The translations under genes were made by a program, and so were the position numbers. A stretch of DNA of 64,000 nucleotides from Candidatus Cloacimonadota bacterium (lineage in GTDB: Bacteria > Cloacimonadota > Cloacimonadia > Cloacimonadales > Cloacimonadaceae). The stretch spans positions 104,374 to 168,373 of the forward strand of contig JALOBM010000001.1 in the NCBI GenBank assembly GCA_023228285.1. Reading direction: 5' to 3'. The notes beneath the pieces were generated by a model. It did not search any database, had not been told where the DNA came from, and saw nothing but the letters and a program-made list of their open reading frames with translations. This document shows, one piece after another, positions 44,599 to 54,289 of this stretch (positions are counted from its first letter, which is position 1; the number at the start of each line of letters is the position of its first letter).

Positions 44599-45570
44599 AT
44601 GAGCACAAAGCAAGGCAGACAGGGATACATCTGCTATGTCCGGTCGCTACCAAAGAAGCTGCTTTGCCTTGTGCTCTATCTATTCATAGCTCATATGATG
44701 CCAGCCACGCACTTTTTGGTGGTCAGCAATTCATATTATGATCTCTACAGCAATAAACCAGCTTCCCCCGCGGATTACGACCTCAGTAAAGCTCTTGATG
44801 GCAAGATCGGTGATCTGCAAATGCAATTTGGAGTGTATCCAGATGCTAAAGTGCCCATATACATCGTGTATGGCGAGGATGAATACCGGAGTCTGAGTGA
44901 AGATAGTGCTTCAATAGTGGAATTTAGTGAAGCTTTTTACAACTCGAAGGAAGGCGCCATCTTTGCTCGCAGTAAAGATCAGGTATCGGACAATCATCTG
45001 AAGATAATGGTGCATGAATACATACACTGGTACATTGAGGAGCTGTTTATTCAAGCTCCGCTCTGGTTTCATGAAGGTATGGCAACCTATTTCAGCCAGC
45101 AATTGGGTTATGAACGATATCTCATCTATCTGAAAGAAAGCCTGATCCAACCCCAAAGCGATCTCTTTCGTATGAGCTACAGATATCCTGAGAATCGGGA
45201 GGACTGGCCTCACTTCTATCTGAGTTCGGCGATGGCAACCCACTATATGCAGGATCGCTTTCCAGCCCAGTGGCAGAGCTTCTGGAATCAGGTGGCTGCA
45301 AATAACAAGGCGGGCAAGCGTAGCATCTTTTCTCAAACTTTTGCACAAAGCTATCAGACATCACTTTGGGATTTTCACACAAGCTTCGGCTCGTATAGCA
45401 AGCGACAAGGCTATCTGTATCTGTTTGTAGCATTGAACACTGTAGTATTTGCCTTTCTGCCTTTTGTGATGTTTGCCATTGCCCGCAAGCGCCGGCGCAG
45501 AATGCAGGGTTTACCGGATCTGCCCCTGGAAGATGAAGCGGATGACGAAGAAAGCGCAGATAGACCTTGA
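44599..45570 (+). CDS. Membrane-anchored zinc peptidase-like protein (gluzincin, peptidase MA type)
   Basis: 323 residues. An N-terminal hydrophobic segment (about 19-36) and a C-terminal helix (about 272-292) followed by a basic then acidic tail imply membrane anchoring. The active-site motif is HEYIH at 139-143, with E159 in WFHEGMATYF giving the HExxH plus downstream Glu arrangement of gluzincins. The rest (YPDAKVPIYIVYGEDEYRSL) matches the peptidase MA-like family. The start has only a weak Shine-Dalgarno. It precedes a TldD/TldE protease pair, but I infer no functional link. Confidence 0.82.
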   Translation: MSTKQGRQGYICYVRSLPKKLLCLVLYLFIAHMMPATHFLVVSNSYYDLYSNKPASPADYDLSKALDGKIGDLQMQFGVYPDAKVPIYIVYGEDEYRSLSEDSASIVEFSEAFYNSKEGAIFARSKDQVSDNHLKIMVHEYIHWYIEELFIQAPLWFHEGMATYFSQQLGYERYLIYLKESLIQPQSDLFRMSYRYPENREDWPHFYLSSAMATHYMQDRFPAQWQSFWNQVAANNKAGKRSIFSQTFAQSYQTSLWDFHTSFGSYSKRQGYLYLFVALNTVVFAFLPFVMFAIARKRRRRMQGLPDLPLEDEADDEESADRP

Positions 45571-45666
45571 CAGATCTGGCGAGAGACATCATCTAGCAAT
45601 AGCTGTTTTTGATAGTCGGAAACGGCTATACATGCTTTATAAATCAAGCCATTCTGGAGGATGGAT

Positions 45667-47109
45667 ATGAAATATCTCGATCTCGCGATGAATGCGGCTG
45701 CCAGCCTCGGTGCAGAATATGCTGACATCCGTATTCAAAGAAGCACAGACCAACTCATCCTAATGCGCAATCTCAGTCTGAAATCCGCAAATACACAAGT
45801 GGTGGACGGTTATGGCATTAGAGTATTCAAGGACGGTGCCTGGGGCTTTGCACACAACAACGTTTACAGCGATGAAGCTGTTCTTGACACGGTGCAAAGA
45901 GCATTTGATATAGCAATGCTCTCTGCATCTGTAAACAAGGATAAAAAGCTCCGCCTGGCACCGGAACGCAGCTATATCGCATCGTACAGGACTCCCGTGA
46001 AGAAAGACCCCTTCGAGATCCCCTTAACCGAAAAGGTGGATCTACTGCTGGAGATAAACCGCAATATGCTGGCCTATGAAGGTATTCGCCAAGCCGTAAG
46101 CTACATCATCATGCACAAGGATGAAAAGCTCTTTGCCAGCACTCTGGGCACACGTCTGGATATTACTTACATCTACATCAATCCAATTATCACTGCTACT
46201 GCAGTTGCCGATGGGGACAGTCAGTCCCGCACCTTTGACGAGGGCGGCAGAACAGTTGGCTGGGAGTGGATCGAAGAATTGAACCTAGCAGAACAGGCGA
46301 AACACGTGGCGCAAGAGGCATTGATAAAAGTAAAAGCAGATACTTTGGGTGCTGAAGAACGCCGCACGCTGATCCTTGATCCGAATCATCTGGGCCTTAC
46401 CATGCATGAATCCGTGGGACATCCCACCGAGTTGGACCGCGTATTGGGTTGGGAAGCAGATTTTGCGGGAGTATCATTTGCCACTCCGGAAAAGCTAAAG
46501 AACTATCGGTATGCCAGCGAGATTGTGAACTTCGTGGGTGACAACACTCTCCCCGAAGGTATGGCTACTATGGGCTTTGACGACGATGGCGTTCCCGGTC
46601 AGAAGTGGTACATCATTAAAGACGGTATCCTGAACGAATATGGAACCACACGGGACACAGCCATGGAGATTGGCTTGGATTACTCGCGCGGATGCAACAG
46701 AGCTACCTACTATTTTGACCAGCCCATCAACCGTATTCCAAACCTGTATATGTTACCCGGAACCAAGCCCTTGAGCCCGGCGGAATTGATTGCAGATACC
46801 GAAGAGGGCGTATATATACAGGGCAGAGGCAGTTTTTCAATCGATCAACACCGGGTGAATTTCCAGTTTGGTGGAGATTTCTTCTGGGAGATCAAGAACG
46901 GCAAGCTCTTCCGACCCCTCAAGAAAGTGCTCTACAAATCCTGTAATCCAGAGTTTTGGAATAGCTGCGACGCCATCTGTGACGAGCGTTTCTGGCGTCC
47001 CTTCGGTGTGGTCAATTGCGGTAAAGGGCAACCTTCACAAACTGCCCGCATGACCCATGGTTCTGCTCCAGCAAGATTCAGAAATATCCGTGTGGGAGGT
47101 TCCCAATGA
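45667..47109 (+). CDS. tldD: TldD-family metalloprotease subunit
   Basis: 480 residues. The ATG at 45667 is better spaced from GGAGG (45656-45660) than that at 45661. The zinc-binding motif is MHESVGHPTELDR, a form of HExxxH specific to TldD. The N-terminal fold (AASLGAEYADIRIQRS, VDGYGIRVFKDGAWGFA) and C-terminal INRIPNLYMLPG also fit. TldD/TldE form a heterodimer that degrades unfolded peptides and can mature peptide products. It overlaps its partner gene by ATGA. Confidence 0.95.
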   Translation: MKYLDLAMNAAASLGAEYADIRIQRSTDQLILMRNLSLKSANTQVVDGYGIRVFKDGAWGFAHNNVYSDEAVLDTVQRAFDIAMLSASVNKDKKLRLAPERSYIASYRTPVKKDPFEIPLTEKVDLLLEINRNMLAYEGIRQAVSYIIMHKDEKLFASTLGTRLDITYIYINPIITATAVADGDSQSRTFDEGGRTVGWEWIEELNLAEQAKHVAQEALIKVKADTLGAEERRTLILDPNHLGLTMHESVGHPTELDRVLGWEADFAGVSFATPEKLKNYRYASEIVNFVGDNTLPEGMATMGFDDDGVPGQKWYIIKDGILNEYGTTRDTAMEIGLDYSRGCNRATYYFDQPINRIPNLYMLPGTKPLSPAELIADTEEGVYIQGRGSFSIDQHRVNFQFGGDFFWEIKNGKLFRPLKKVLYKSCNPEFWNSCDAICDERFWRPFGVVNCGKGQPSQTARMTHGSAPARFRNIRVGGSQ

Positions 47110-48380
47110 ACAAGAAATTCGTCGAACAATACATCAGAGAACACTGTTCCGCAGATGATTACACCTGCTGGATAAAAGAAAGCGACAGCCATGAAACCCG
47201 CTTTGCCCAAAACGGTATTACACAACATCTGGCAGGGCCAAAGGTCTGGATTGATTTCCATGTATCATTTGGCACAAAAAGCGGTAAAAGCTTGGTCAAT
47301 CAGGGTGATGAAGAAAACCTGGCAAGACTAATCCAAACAGCAGAAGAGAATGCGCACCTGGCTCCAGAAGATCCGGAACATATGCCATCAGTTGGTCCCG
47401 CTGAATTGCCGAAAGTGCAGAATTGCTCAGAAGCAACTCTGAAGCTTACCCCCGCTCAGATGGTGGATATCGTGCAAAAGAGCATTGATAAAGCCAAGGC
47501 GATGGATGCCACAGTATCAGGGATGTGCGAAAAGCATTATAACTGCAACTATCTCTTCAGCAAGAATGGCTTCTCTGGGGAAGAATCCTCTACTCAATTT
47601 GGACATTCCATGACCATCAAAAAAGCTGAGGTGGAAACTAAAGTGAGCTACGAGGCCAAAGACTTTGCTCCTTTCGATCTGGAGAGCGAGTTTGCCCGCT
47701 TGGTATCCCAAGCTGAAGCTCTGGCACATCAGCAGTCTTTTAATGCGCAAAAGATCGCCGTGATCCTGCGTCCGCCTGCCCTGCTAGAACTGATGTGGTA
47801 TATGAACTGGATGATGAACCGCAGACAGAGCGATGAGGGCTTCACGCCTTTTACAGGGATGTTGGGGAAAGAGTGCTTTGGCAAGAAGTTCAGCCTGTAT
47901 TCTACTCTTTCGAACAACGATATATTGGCACCGGCTTTTGATATGCTGGGTTTACCGTCAAAAGAGACTTGTTGGGTGGAGCGGGGAGTACTGAAGAACA
48001 TGCCCGTGGATCGCTACTGGGCGCAGAAAACCGGATGTGAAGCACAAATGCCTTTCAATATGTATATCCCCGGTGAAGATACCAGCGAAGCAGAAATGAT
48101 GCAGATGGTTCCCAGAGGACTCATTCTAAACCGTTTCTGGTATATCCGCCCGGTGGATATGAAGCGAGGTGAACTCACCGGTATGACCCGTGACGGCGTA
48201 TTGTACTTTGAAAACGGCGAGATAAAACATGCGGTAAACAATCTGCGATTCAACGAGATCCCTCACGAAATGACACAAAGAATACTGGCACTGGGCAGGG
48301 CTCAACTGGCATCTGCAAGCGCTGTCGTACCGCCCATCCTGGTGGATGGATTCAACTTCGTGGATAAAACTTCGTTCTAG
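47106..48380 (+). CDS. TldE/PmbA-family partner of TldD
   Basis: 424 residues, no HExxxH motif, as expected for TldE/PmbA. It shares the family fold (CWIKESDSHETRFAQNGITQHLAG near the start; an FTPFTGMLGKECFGKKFSLYSTL segment in the middle; LVDGFNFVDKTSF at the end). GGGAGG precedes the start, which overlaps tldD. The extended palindrome element begins 2 bp after its stop. Confidence 0.93.
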   Translation: MNKKFVEQYIREHCSADDYTCWIKESDSHETRFAQNGITQHLAGPKVWIDFHVSFGTKSGKSLVNQGDEENLARLIQTAEENAHLAPEDPEHMPSVGPAELPKVQNCSEATLKLTPAQMVDIVQKSIDKAKAMDATVSGMCEKHYNCNYLFSKNGFSGEESSTQFGHSMTIKKAEVETKVSYEAKDFAPFDLESEFARLVSQAEALAHQQSFNAQKIAVILRPPALLELMWYMNWMMNRRQSDEGFTPFTGMLGKECFGKKFSLYSTLSNNDILAPAFDMLGLPSKETCWVERGVLKNMPVDRYWAQKTGCEAQMPFNMYIPGEDTSEAEMMQMVPRGLILNRFWYIRPVDMKRGELTGMTRDGVLYFENGEIKHAVNNLRFNEIPHEMTQRILALGRAQLASASAVVPPILVDGFNFVDKTSF

Positions 48381-48477
48381 TGTTATGTCTAGCTTGGTAT
48401 GTAATCTACGAATTGCCACAGCGACCCAAGGGAGCTTTTGAATCATTCTCCTCTTTCCCTTTGTTCTATGCAGTGTT

Positions 48478-48541
48478 GAAGCTGATATCAAGCCGTTATC
48501 ATCCTGTGTTCACTCGATGATAACCCGATAATATCAGGTTC
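48478..48541. repeat. Intergenic palindrome family, copy D
   Basis: 64-nt palindrome nearly identical to copy B. The left arm begins GAAGCTGATATCAAGCCG, the centre is GTG-TT-CAC, and the right arm ends AATATCAGGTTC. The shared upstream flank (CTCTTTCCCTTTGTT and an AGCTTGG block) extends to 48382. Confidence 0.85.
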
Positions 48542-48885
48542 AAGTATCGATAAACCAGAGGAGGAATGAAGCCGTTGAACCGGTCGGTGGATTATCTGCC
48601 AAAGTGGAGTTGGCAGCCCAGTTGTAAAACGACATTCGTTCCGTGATGAGTCTCTAGGATTTTGCATAATCCAGACATAGGTAGAAGAGCGATAGCAAAA
48701 AAAGGTTTCAAGCCGGGTTTGTGTGACGCATGTTGTATGATCCCGGCTTGGACCTTCGAAATATCTACCCTGTTGCCGTAGCGGGTATAGTGCCTCGAAT
48801 ACTGGATATCAGAAGATTTGGAGCTTGCCATGTTTTGAGTGATGAAAAAAATCCATAGCAGAATATGCAAATTCCAAAAAATGTA

Positions 48886-48915
48886 TTGACAGAAAAATGA
48901 ATGTTTAAACATAGT
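48886..48915 (+). promoter_or_regulatory. Possible promoter of the zinc-ribbon gene
   Basis: TTGACA at 48886-48891 with CATAGT at 48910-48915 (18-bp spacing), about 100 bp before the zinc-ribbon start codon. The gene that follows is monocistronic with its own terminator. Confidence 0.4.
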
Positions 48916-49014
48916 CAAAACAGATGTGATTCAACATTCCCAAGTGCCAATTCCTTGTGTTTACGGGAAAGCCCAAGAATGTTCGATCCCCAACAAAAAC
49001 ACAGGAGATACAAA

Positions 49015-49185
49015 ATGGCCGACAAAACCATTATCTGCAGAGACTGCAACAAAGAATTTGTGTTCACCGACGGAGAGCAAGAATTCTACAGAGAAAAGGG
49101 CTTACAAAACGAACCTCAACGTTGCCCTGAATGCCGCAAAGCCAAAAAAGCAGAATTCAATCGTAAAAGATTCCAGAATCGCTAA
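49015..49185 (+). CDS. Small zinc-ribbon protein
   Basis: 56 residues, starting at the ATG after AGGAG (49003-49007). Two CxxC knuckles are present: IICRDC near the N-terminus and QRCPECRKAK in the second half, so one zinc ion is expected. It matches the small zinc-ribbon family of the form CxxCxxxFxFTxGEQxFYxxKG. The Lys/Arg-rich C-terminus suggests nucleic-acid contact. Function unknown. It is a single-gene unit with a strong terminator. Confidence 0.88.
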   Translation: MADKTIICRDCNKEFVFTDGEQEFYREKGLQNEPQRCPECRKAKKAEFNRKRFQNR

Positions 49186-49210
49186 AACTGGCAATAGAAA
49201 CAACAATCCA

Positions 49211-49234
49211 CCGCCTCTTCGGAGGCGGTTTTTT
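49211..49234 (+). terminator. Strong intrinsic terminator after the zinc-ribbon gene
   Basis: CCGCCTC and GAGGCGG form a perfect 7-bp GC-rich stem capped by a TTCG tetraloop and followed by six T residues. Confidence 0.93.
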
Positions 49235-49406
49235 GGTTCCCGCCAAATTCTGCGACTTTTGGGATACTCAGCTTTTCCTTGCCAAAAACTGCCCTTCAGT
49301 TACAAAGGCAACTGCGACAGCTATTGAATGTCCTCATATTCAATGGATATATCCTAGGCCCAGGATTATGTAAACTGCGGCCCAAAACAGACTCAGAGGA
49401 GAATTG

Positions 49407-51869
49407 ATGCGCAAGATAGTCCCTTTACTGATACTTATTGTTGCAGTGTTGCAGTTGAATGGAATACTGCCCAAAGAGCTGCAGAAATCCGGCAATCCCA
49501 CACTCTATACCACTCTTCAACAAAAAGCCGGTACAAACCTGAATAAACTACCTCGAAAGCTGGCTAGATCTTACCGCGAGATACTGCAAAGTAACGACGA
49601 TATCCTGATGGCGTATCTTCTGGCTTATGAGGCTGATAGCAAGCTTGCAGAAGCTTCCCCGCAGATAGTAATGGAAAACTATCAGGCGATTACCGATCTT
49701 CTGCAAAAAGAGGGCATGAACTATTCCGCAGAGTTCTTTCTATCTTACATTGCAAAGCAGAGTGTTTCAGACGAACGCCTCAGCCCCTATCGTAAAGCGA
49801 TGCTTGAAGATGGACTGCAGGAAGTGCTGGAGATATCCGATCCCCTTCAACGTTACAGGGCAGTGGCGAGCTGGTGTGTGGGAAAAATGCTCTTTATGCA
49901 GACCAGCGGGCGCGATCAATCTCCCTTGGACATTACCCGAAAAAGCCTTACCGGACGCTGTGAGGAGATGCAGATTCTCTTTGTAGCCGCCGCTCGCACA
50001 GTGGGATTGCCGTCTCGTCCCGCCAGTACTCCCTGGTGGGCACATATGGACAACAATCACGCTTGGGCAGAAGTGTTTTTGGATGCAGAGTGGCATTACA
50101 CCGGGGATATGGATGCCGCATACTTTCCCGATCAAACATGGTTTAGCGGGATGATCGACAAGACTGTATTAATCCTGGCAGAAGGCAGTCTGGCAGCGGA
50201 AGACGATGAGGTTCTGATCCGTGGAAATTACGATACCATCATCAATTCAACCGCCAATTATGCCAAAGATCGCACCCGCCGTGTGGAGATCATTTGCGTG
50301 GATGAAGATGCCAAACCGCTTGCGGATGTGCAGGTAGCTGTGATGGTGTATAACTGGGGGGCTCTGCGTCCTATCATTTATTTGAGAAGCGATGCGAATG
50401 GCAGGCTGGGATTCAGTACCGGTAGTGGGGATTTTTATCTTTCTGCTTACAAAGATGCCAAACACGCACTCAGTAAAGTAACTGCCTCTGAAGTAAAGAA
50501 GATAACGGTGGAACTGGTGCTTATCGAACAGGATGTAAAGGCCATTGATGCGGTAATGAACTATCCCGGCAATGAAATGGTGTGGCGGGAAGCTCCACTG
50601 CAATATCAGGAAGAAATAGCTTCCCGCAAAGAGGCTTGGCAAAGCACTATAGACGCTTGGCAAGAGCGGGCGAAAGCGTCTCCTGTTCCGGACAGTCTAG
50701 CGCTGATTGCGCGGGGGAACTTGGGCGAATTGGAGAAGTTTTGGCAAGCGAACACGCCTGTTGATGATAGCTTTATCGGCTTTTTGATGGGATACGATCC
50801 CAAGTTTATGTGGCAGGCAGATGCGCAGCTTTTGGAGGCAGTCTATCGTTTTTGGCAGGATCAGGATCGTGATGCACCTCCGGAGCTGATAATGCCTTCA
50901 GTATTCTACGAGGAATTGCCTCGCCCTCAGATCAAGAAAGCAAAGGCAATCCTGTATCCCGATTCGTTCCGGAAATCAGGAAAGACACCGCAAAAGCGCA
51001 TGGATAAGGCACTGAAGTGGCAGAAGCGTAAATACAAGATAGACGGTGCAAAAGCACTGTCCGGACAGCCCAGACTGGACGTGCTGGCAGCTCAGAAATA
51101 CCTCAGCGATACTCAATACAGGATGCTGGCTGTCTATATTCTGAGGGCAAACGGAATCCCCGCACAATTCACTCGCTTGCCCGATAACATTCTGGTCTAT
51201 CGGGATGATGACTGGCAGTATTATGATCTGAAACAAGGTAAATTGGCCAAGCATGAAGTGCAGAAACAGAGTAGTAACTATCTGGATATTATGTTGACCG
51301 ATGCAGATGGCGTGCCCATCAACAATGCTCGGGAGCACTTTACCCCTACTCGCTTTGTCGAGGGTGCTTTTTACGATATCAACGCCTCTGTGGATGAATT
51401 GGGAGCTGGGAGATATCGCCTGGCAATGCCAGAGAGTGAGATGCAACTGAACTTTGGCTACCGGATATCGGATAGTAAGACAGCATTCAAGATGATTCCT
51501 ATTACTCCTGGCACAGATTCACTACAGATAGTCGCGCAGGAGTATCCCAGAACTTGGGAGAAAGCCAGTCAGGAGATGTTGCAAATGCTTGATGATACGG
51601 ATTTGACAGGGAAGGATGTGGTGATCTTCGGAAACATCGATCAGGAAAATAGCATGCGCATAGCTCAGAAGCTGTTGGATATGGATAGAGGCTTTGTATT
51701 TTACGGCTATACTCAGCAAGGTTCCCATCGTTTGCCAGGATATGTGTTCAATCCGGTCTGGCAGGATATGGTTCATAGCGATCCCGGTTTTGCACATGCG
51801 GTAATTACTCTATATAGAACAGCAGAAGGCTGGAGGATGTATGAAGGCATCTGGAGCAAGCTTCCATAA
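49407..51869 (+). CDS. Exported transglutaminase-like protein
   Basis: 820 residues. The ATG at 49407 is preferred (AGAGGAG upstream) over a TTG one codon earlier. A signal peptide covers about residues 1-20. The transglutaminase-like core has the full catalytic triad: C185 in SLTGRCEEMQ, H218 in NNHAWAEV and D234 in HYTGDMD. A carboxypeptidase-regulatory-like beta sandwich follows (about 295-375, DEDAKPLADVQVAVMVYNWG). A second degenerate core may lie near 570-640 (LDVLAAQKYLSDTQYRMLAVYILRANG). Such proteins act as peptidases or crosslinkers in the periplasm or at the surface; the substrate is unknown. Confidence 0.85.
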   Translation: MRKIVPLLILIVAVLQLNGILPKELQKSGNPTLYTTLQQKAGTNLNKLPRKLARSYREILQSNDDILMAYLLAYEADSKLAEASPQIVMENYQAITDLLQKEGMNYSAEFFLSYIAKQSVSDERLSPYRKAMLEDGLQEVLEISDPLQRYRAVASWCVGKMLFMQTSGRDQSPLDITRKSLTGRCEEMQILFVAAARTVGLPSRPASTPWWAHMDNNHAWAEVFLDAEWHYTGDMDAAYFPDQTWFSGMIDKTVLILAEGSLAAEDDEVLIRGNYDTIINSTANYAKDRTRRVEIICVDEDAKPLADVQVAVMVYNWGALRPIIYLRSDANGRLGFSTGSGDFYLSAYKDAKHALSKVTASEVKKITVELVLIEQDVKAIDAVMNYPGNEMVWREAPLQYQEEIASRKEAWQSTIDAWQERAKASPVPDSLALIARGNLGELEKFWQANTPVDDSFIGFLMGYDPKFMWQADAQLLEAVYRFWQDQDRDAPPELIMPSVFYEELPRPQIKKAKAILYPDSFRKSGKTPQKRMDKALKWQKRKYKIDGAKALSGQPRLDVLAAQKYLSDTQYRMLAVYILRANGIPAQFTRLPDNILVYRDDDWQYYDLKQGKLAKHEVQKQSSNYLDIMLTDADGVPINNAREHFTPTRFVEGAFYDINASVDELGAGRYRLAMPESEMQLNFGYRISDSKTAFKMIPITPGTDSLQIVAQEYPRTWEKASQEMLQMLDDTDLTGKDVVIFGNIDQENSMRIAQKLLDMDRGFVFYGYTQQGSHRLPGYVFNPVWQDMVHSDPGFAHAVITLYRTAEGWRMYEGIWSKLP

Positions 51870-51980
51870 ATCGCTTTTGGAAGGGACATTGGAGTACGCT
51901 TTGCCCTTTTTCGTGGCTTGGGGCGAAAACATCGTTATATTTTCCAGTATAAGTACATATATTAGGAAGGAACGACTGCA

Positions 51981-53261
51981 GTGAATAGCAATCTTGGCAT
52001 CCATCAATTTATGCCTGATAAGGTGTGGAAGTGGAAGATATTGGAACAGAAGGTGGCCAATGTGCTAGCTTTGCACGATTATCAGGAGATTCGGCTGTCT
52101 GTCCTGCAGGATTACGAGGTAATCCACCAGGGAATTACCGCACTAATGCAGGAAGATGAAGTCGAACACGCCACCGAAGGCATTGTCAATCTGTCCCGTC
52201 CCAATGGAGATATCAGCCTGCTTACTCTACGCCCGGAAGGCACCATCAGCGTGTTGCACCACACAGCGCAGATTATTAAGGACAGAGATGTGCACCGCTT
52301 CTACTATATGGGTCCGATGTTTCGCAAAGAAAACAGCGCAGCACCCAGGGAATTTCATCAATTGGGAGTGGAGCTATTAGGCAGCGACAGCGTGATTTCG
52401 GAGAATGAAGTGATTTCATTGGGGATTAATATCTGCCAAAACCTGGGATTGAAAGATGTCCGGCTTCACCTCAACAGCTTTGGCTGCCAAGTCTGTCGTC
52501 CTGCCTATGTTTCAGATATGAAAGACTATCTGGACAAACACAAGGACGGATTGTGCACACCTTGCTTTACAAAGCTATACACCAATCCCTTTGCGGATCC
52601 GGGCTGTGATAACGAGCAGTGCTGGGAAACCATCACGAAAGGTCCGCGGATGCTGGATTACCTTTGCCCAAAGTGCAAAAAAAACTTTAGCCGGGTAAAG
52701 ATGATCCAAGCCAATCTGGCACACGAATACACGATCAATCCACGCATGTTCAAGAACTTCGCTTATTACAACGAGACCGTGTTTGACTTCGTAATCCGCA
52801 ACGGGGGCAATGACTTGGTGATCGGCGGTGGCGGGCGTTATGACTTTCTTTCACAGATGATTACCGGCAAGAAGATCCCCGCGGTGGGTTTTTATCTGAA
52901 TATCGACAGCATTTTTGACACGATGGATCGGCGAGGGCTGTTTACTCCTCTGGACAAGTCTTTCAGCGTTTACATTGCCTCGCAAAGCGAAGACCTGGAG
53001 ATGATGATGCTGCAGATAGCTCAGGAACTGCACGATAACGATATCAAGACTGTACTCAGCACGGACAAGCACAGCATCGATGAGGATGTGGTTTTAGCTC
53101 AAAAAGCCCTCTGTGAACTGCTGATCGTGATCCGGGATGAGAATGTGCGTGAGGGTAAGATCCTGATGCGCAACATCATCAAAGAACATCAGGATTACAT
53201 CGGGCTCCACGAGATCACGGATGCCATTCTGCTGGCCCGCAAATCTTTAAATAACTCATAA
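51981..53261 (+). CDS. hisS: Histidyl-tRNA synthetase
   Basis: 426 residues from a GTG at 51981, preceded by AGGAAGG. Class II motifs: the motif 2 region MGPMFRKENSAAPREFHQLGVELLG, and the His-specific motif DLVIGGGGRYDFL. A middle segment carries four cysteine pairs (GCQVCRP, LCTPCF, GCDNEQCW, LCPKCKKN), a pattern also seen in other bacterial HisRS of this length, likely binding zinc. The C-terminal anticodon-binding domain starts near residue 325. RidA follows 12 bp later. Confidence 0.95.
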   Translation: MNSNLGIHQFMPDKVWKWKILEQKVANVLALHDYQEIRLSVLQDYEVIHQGITALMQEDEVEHATEGIVNLSRPNGDISLLTLRPEGTISVLHHTAQIIKDRDVHRFYYMGPMFRKENSAAPREFHQLGVELLGSDSVISENEVISLGINICQNLGLKDVRLHLNSFGCQVCRPAYVSDMKDYLDKHKDGLCTPCFTKLYTNPFADPGCDNEQCWETITKGPRMLDYLCPKCKKNFSRVKMIQANLAHEYTINPRMFKNFAYYNETVFDFVIRNGGNDLVIGGGGRYDFLSQMITGKKIPAVGFYLNIDSIFDTMDRRGLFTPLDKSFSVYIASQSEDLEMMMLQIAQELHDNDIKTVLSTDKHSIDEDVVLAQKALCELLIVIRDENVREGKILMRNIIKEHQDYIGLHEITDAILLARKSLNNS

Positions 53262-53273
53262 CAAGGAGATACA

Positions 53274-53645
53274 ATGAAATCCATCATGACACACAGTGCA
53301 CCGGCTGCTATCGGCCCTTACTCGCAGGCAGCATTGAGGAACGACACTTTGTTTGTTAGCGGTCAATTGGGGATAGATCCAAATACCGGGAATATGGCAG
53401 ATGGTTTTGAAGCCCAGGCGAATCTGGTGTTTCAGCACTTGAAAGCCATATTGGAAGCTGCCGGTATGGGAATGTCTCATGTAATGAAAGTAACAGTGTT
53501 TATGAAAGATATGAACGATTTTGCCCTGCTAAATGAGATCTATGCACGCAACTTCAGTGCACCATATCCGGCTCGTGAAGCCGTTCAGGTGGCGCGCTTG
53601 CCCAAAGACGGCTTAGTAGAAATATCCGTGATCGCGATGAGGTAA
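53274..53645 (+). CDS. ridA: RidA/YjgF/YER057c-family enamine deaminase
   Basis: Hydrolyses reactive enamine/imine intermediates from PLP enzymes. 123 residues, the standard size. The sequence has APAAIGPYSQAALRNDTLFVSGQLGIDP, NLKAILEAAGM-like helix (HLKAILEAAGMGMSHVMKVTVFM) and the active-site Arg region PYPAREAVQVARLPKDGLVEISVIA. AAGGAG precedes the ATG. Confidence 0.96.
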   Translation: MKSIMTHSAPAAIGPYSQAALRNDTLFVSGQLGIDPNTGNMADGFEAQANLVFQHLKAILEAAGMGMSHVMKVTVFMKDMNDFALLNEIYARNFSAPYPAREAVQVARLPKDGLVEISVIAMR

Positions 53646-53649
53646 TACC

Positions 53650-54201
53650 TTGAGCATCACTACAAAAGGCGGAGACCAGGGTAGCACCTCTTTATACACC
53701 GGCGAAAGGGTGTTGAAGAGCGATCTGCGTGTGGATGCCTATGGCAGCTTGGACGAACTGGATGCCTTCATCAGTGAAGCCAAACACCATATAGGAGATG
53801 TGGAGATCAAAAAGCTCTTGCTGGACACTCAAAACCGCCTGTACCGTGTGATGGGAGAGCTTGCCACACCGGATGGAAGCTATCTGATGCCCATCTGCAA
53901 GGAAGAAGTGGATGCCATCACGGATACTATTCACCTCTATGAGGAGCGGGTAAATCTGCAAGGCTTCGTGGTTCCGGGATCCTGCATTGCCAGTGCGCAT
54001 TTGGATATTTGTCGCACCGTTGCCCGTCGTGCCGAACGCCGGGTAATCGCTTTGGCACAAGCCTCGGATGTCCCTCCCAATCTGATAAAATATGTGAACC
54101 GGCTCTCAGATTTCTTTTTTATCCTGGCCCGCGCAATCGAGGTTCAGGAAGGAGTATTGACATACAAAAGCAAACTTGATACAGGTTGCAATAAAACATA
54201 A
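53650..54201 (+). CDS. PduO-type cob(I)alamin adenosyltransferase
   Basis: Makes adenosylcobalamin from cob(I)alamin and ATP. 183 residues, beginning at a TTG (53650) directly after ridA; no ATG fits the conserved N-terminus. The ATP-binding start [18 protein letters not shown] and the [16 protein letters not shown] motif are intact, as are the C-terminal RRAERRVI and LNRLSDF-like ([14 protein letters not shown]) segments. It implies adenosylcobalamin-dependent enzymes, such as methylmalonyl-CoA mutase, elsewhere in the genome. Confidence 0.95.
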   Translation: MSITTKGGDQGSTSLYTGERVLKSDLRVDAYGSLDELDAFISEAKHHIGDVEIKKLLLDTQNRLYRVMGELATPDGSYLMPICKEEVDAITDTIHLYEERVNLQGFVVPGSCIASAHLDICRTVARRAERRVIALAQASDVPPNLIKYVNRLSDFFFILARAIEVQEGVLTYKSKLDTGCNKT

Positions 54202-54289
54202 AGACAAGCAGCTGTGCCCAATAAGCAGATTATTATGTAAGCTGCAGGGCCAGAAAGGCAGATTTTCTGATGCATTAGGAGAATGGAAT

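Larger units (their letters stand above)
48381..49014. other. Long intergenic region with repeat copy D and possible decayed sequence
   Basis: 634 bp. The first 160 bp are the extended palindrome element (copy D). From about 48590 to 48840 a minus-strand open frame encodes a barrel-like pattern (GLKPFFAIALLPM ... QLGCQLHFGR) that may be a gene remnant; its N-terminal part is implausible. A promoter candidate lies at 48886. Confidence 0.5.
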
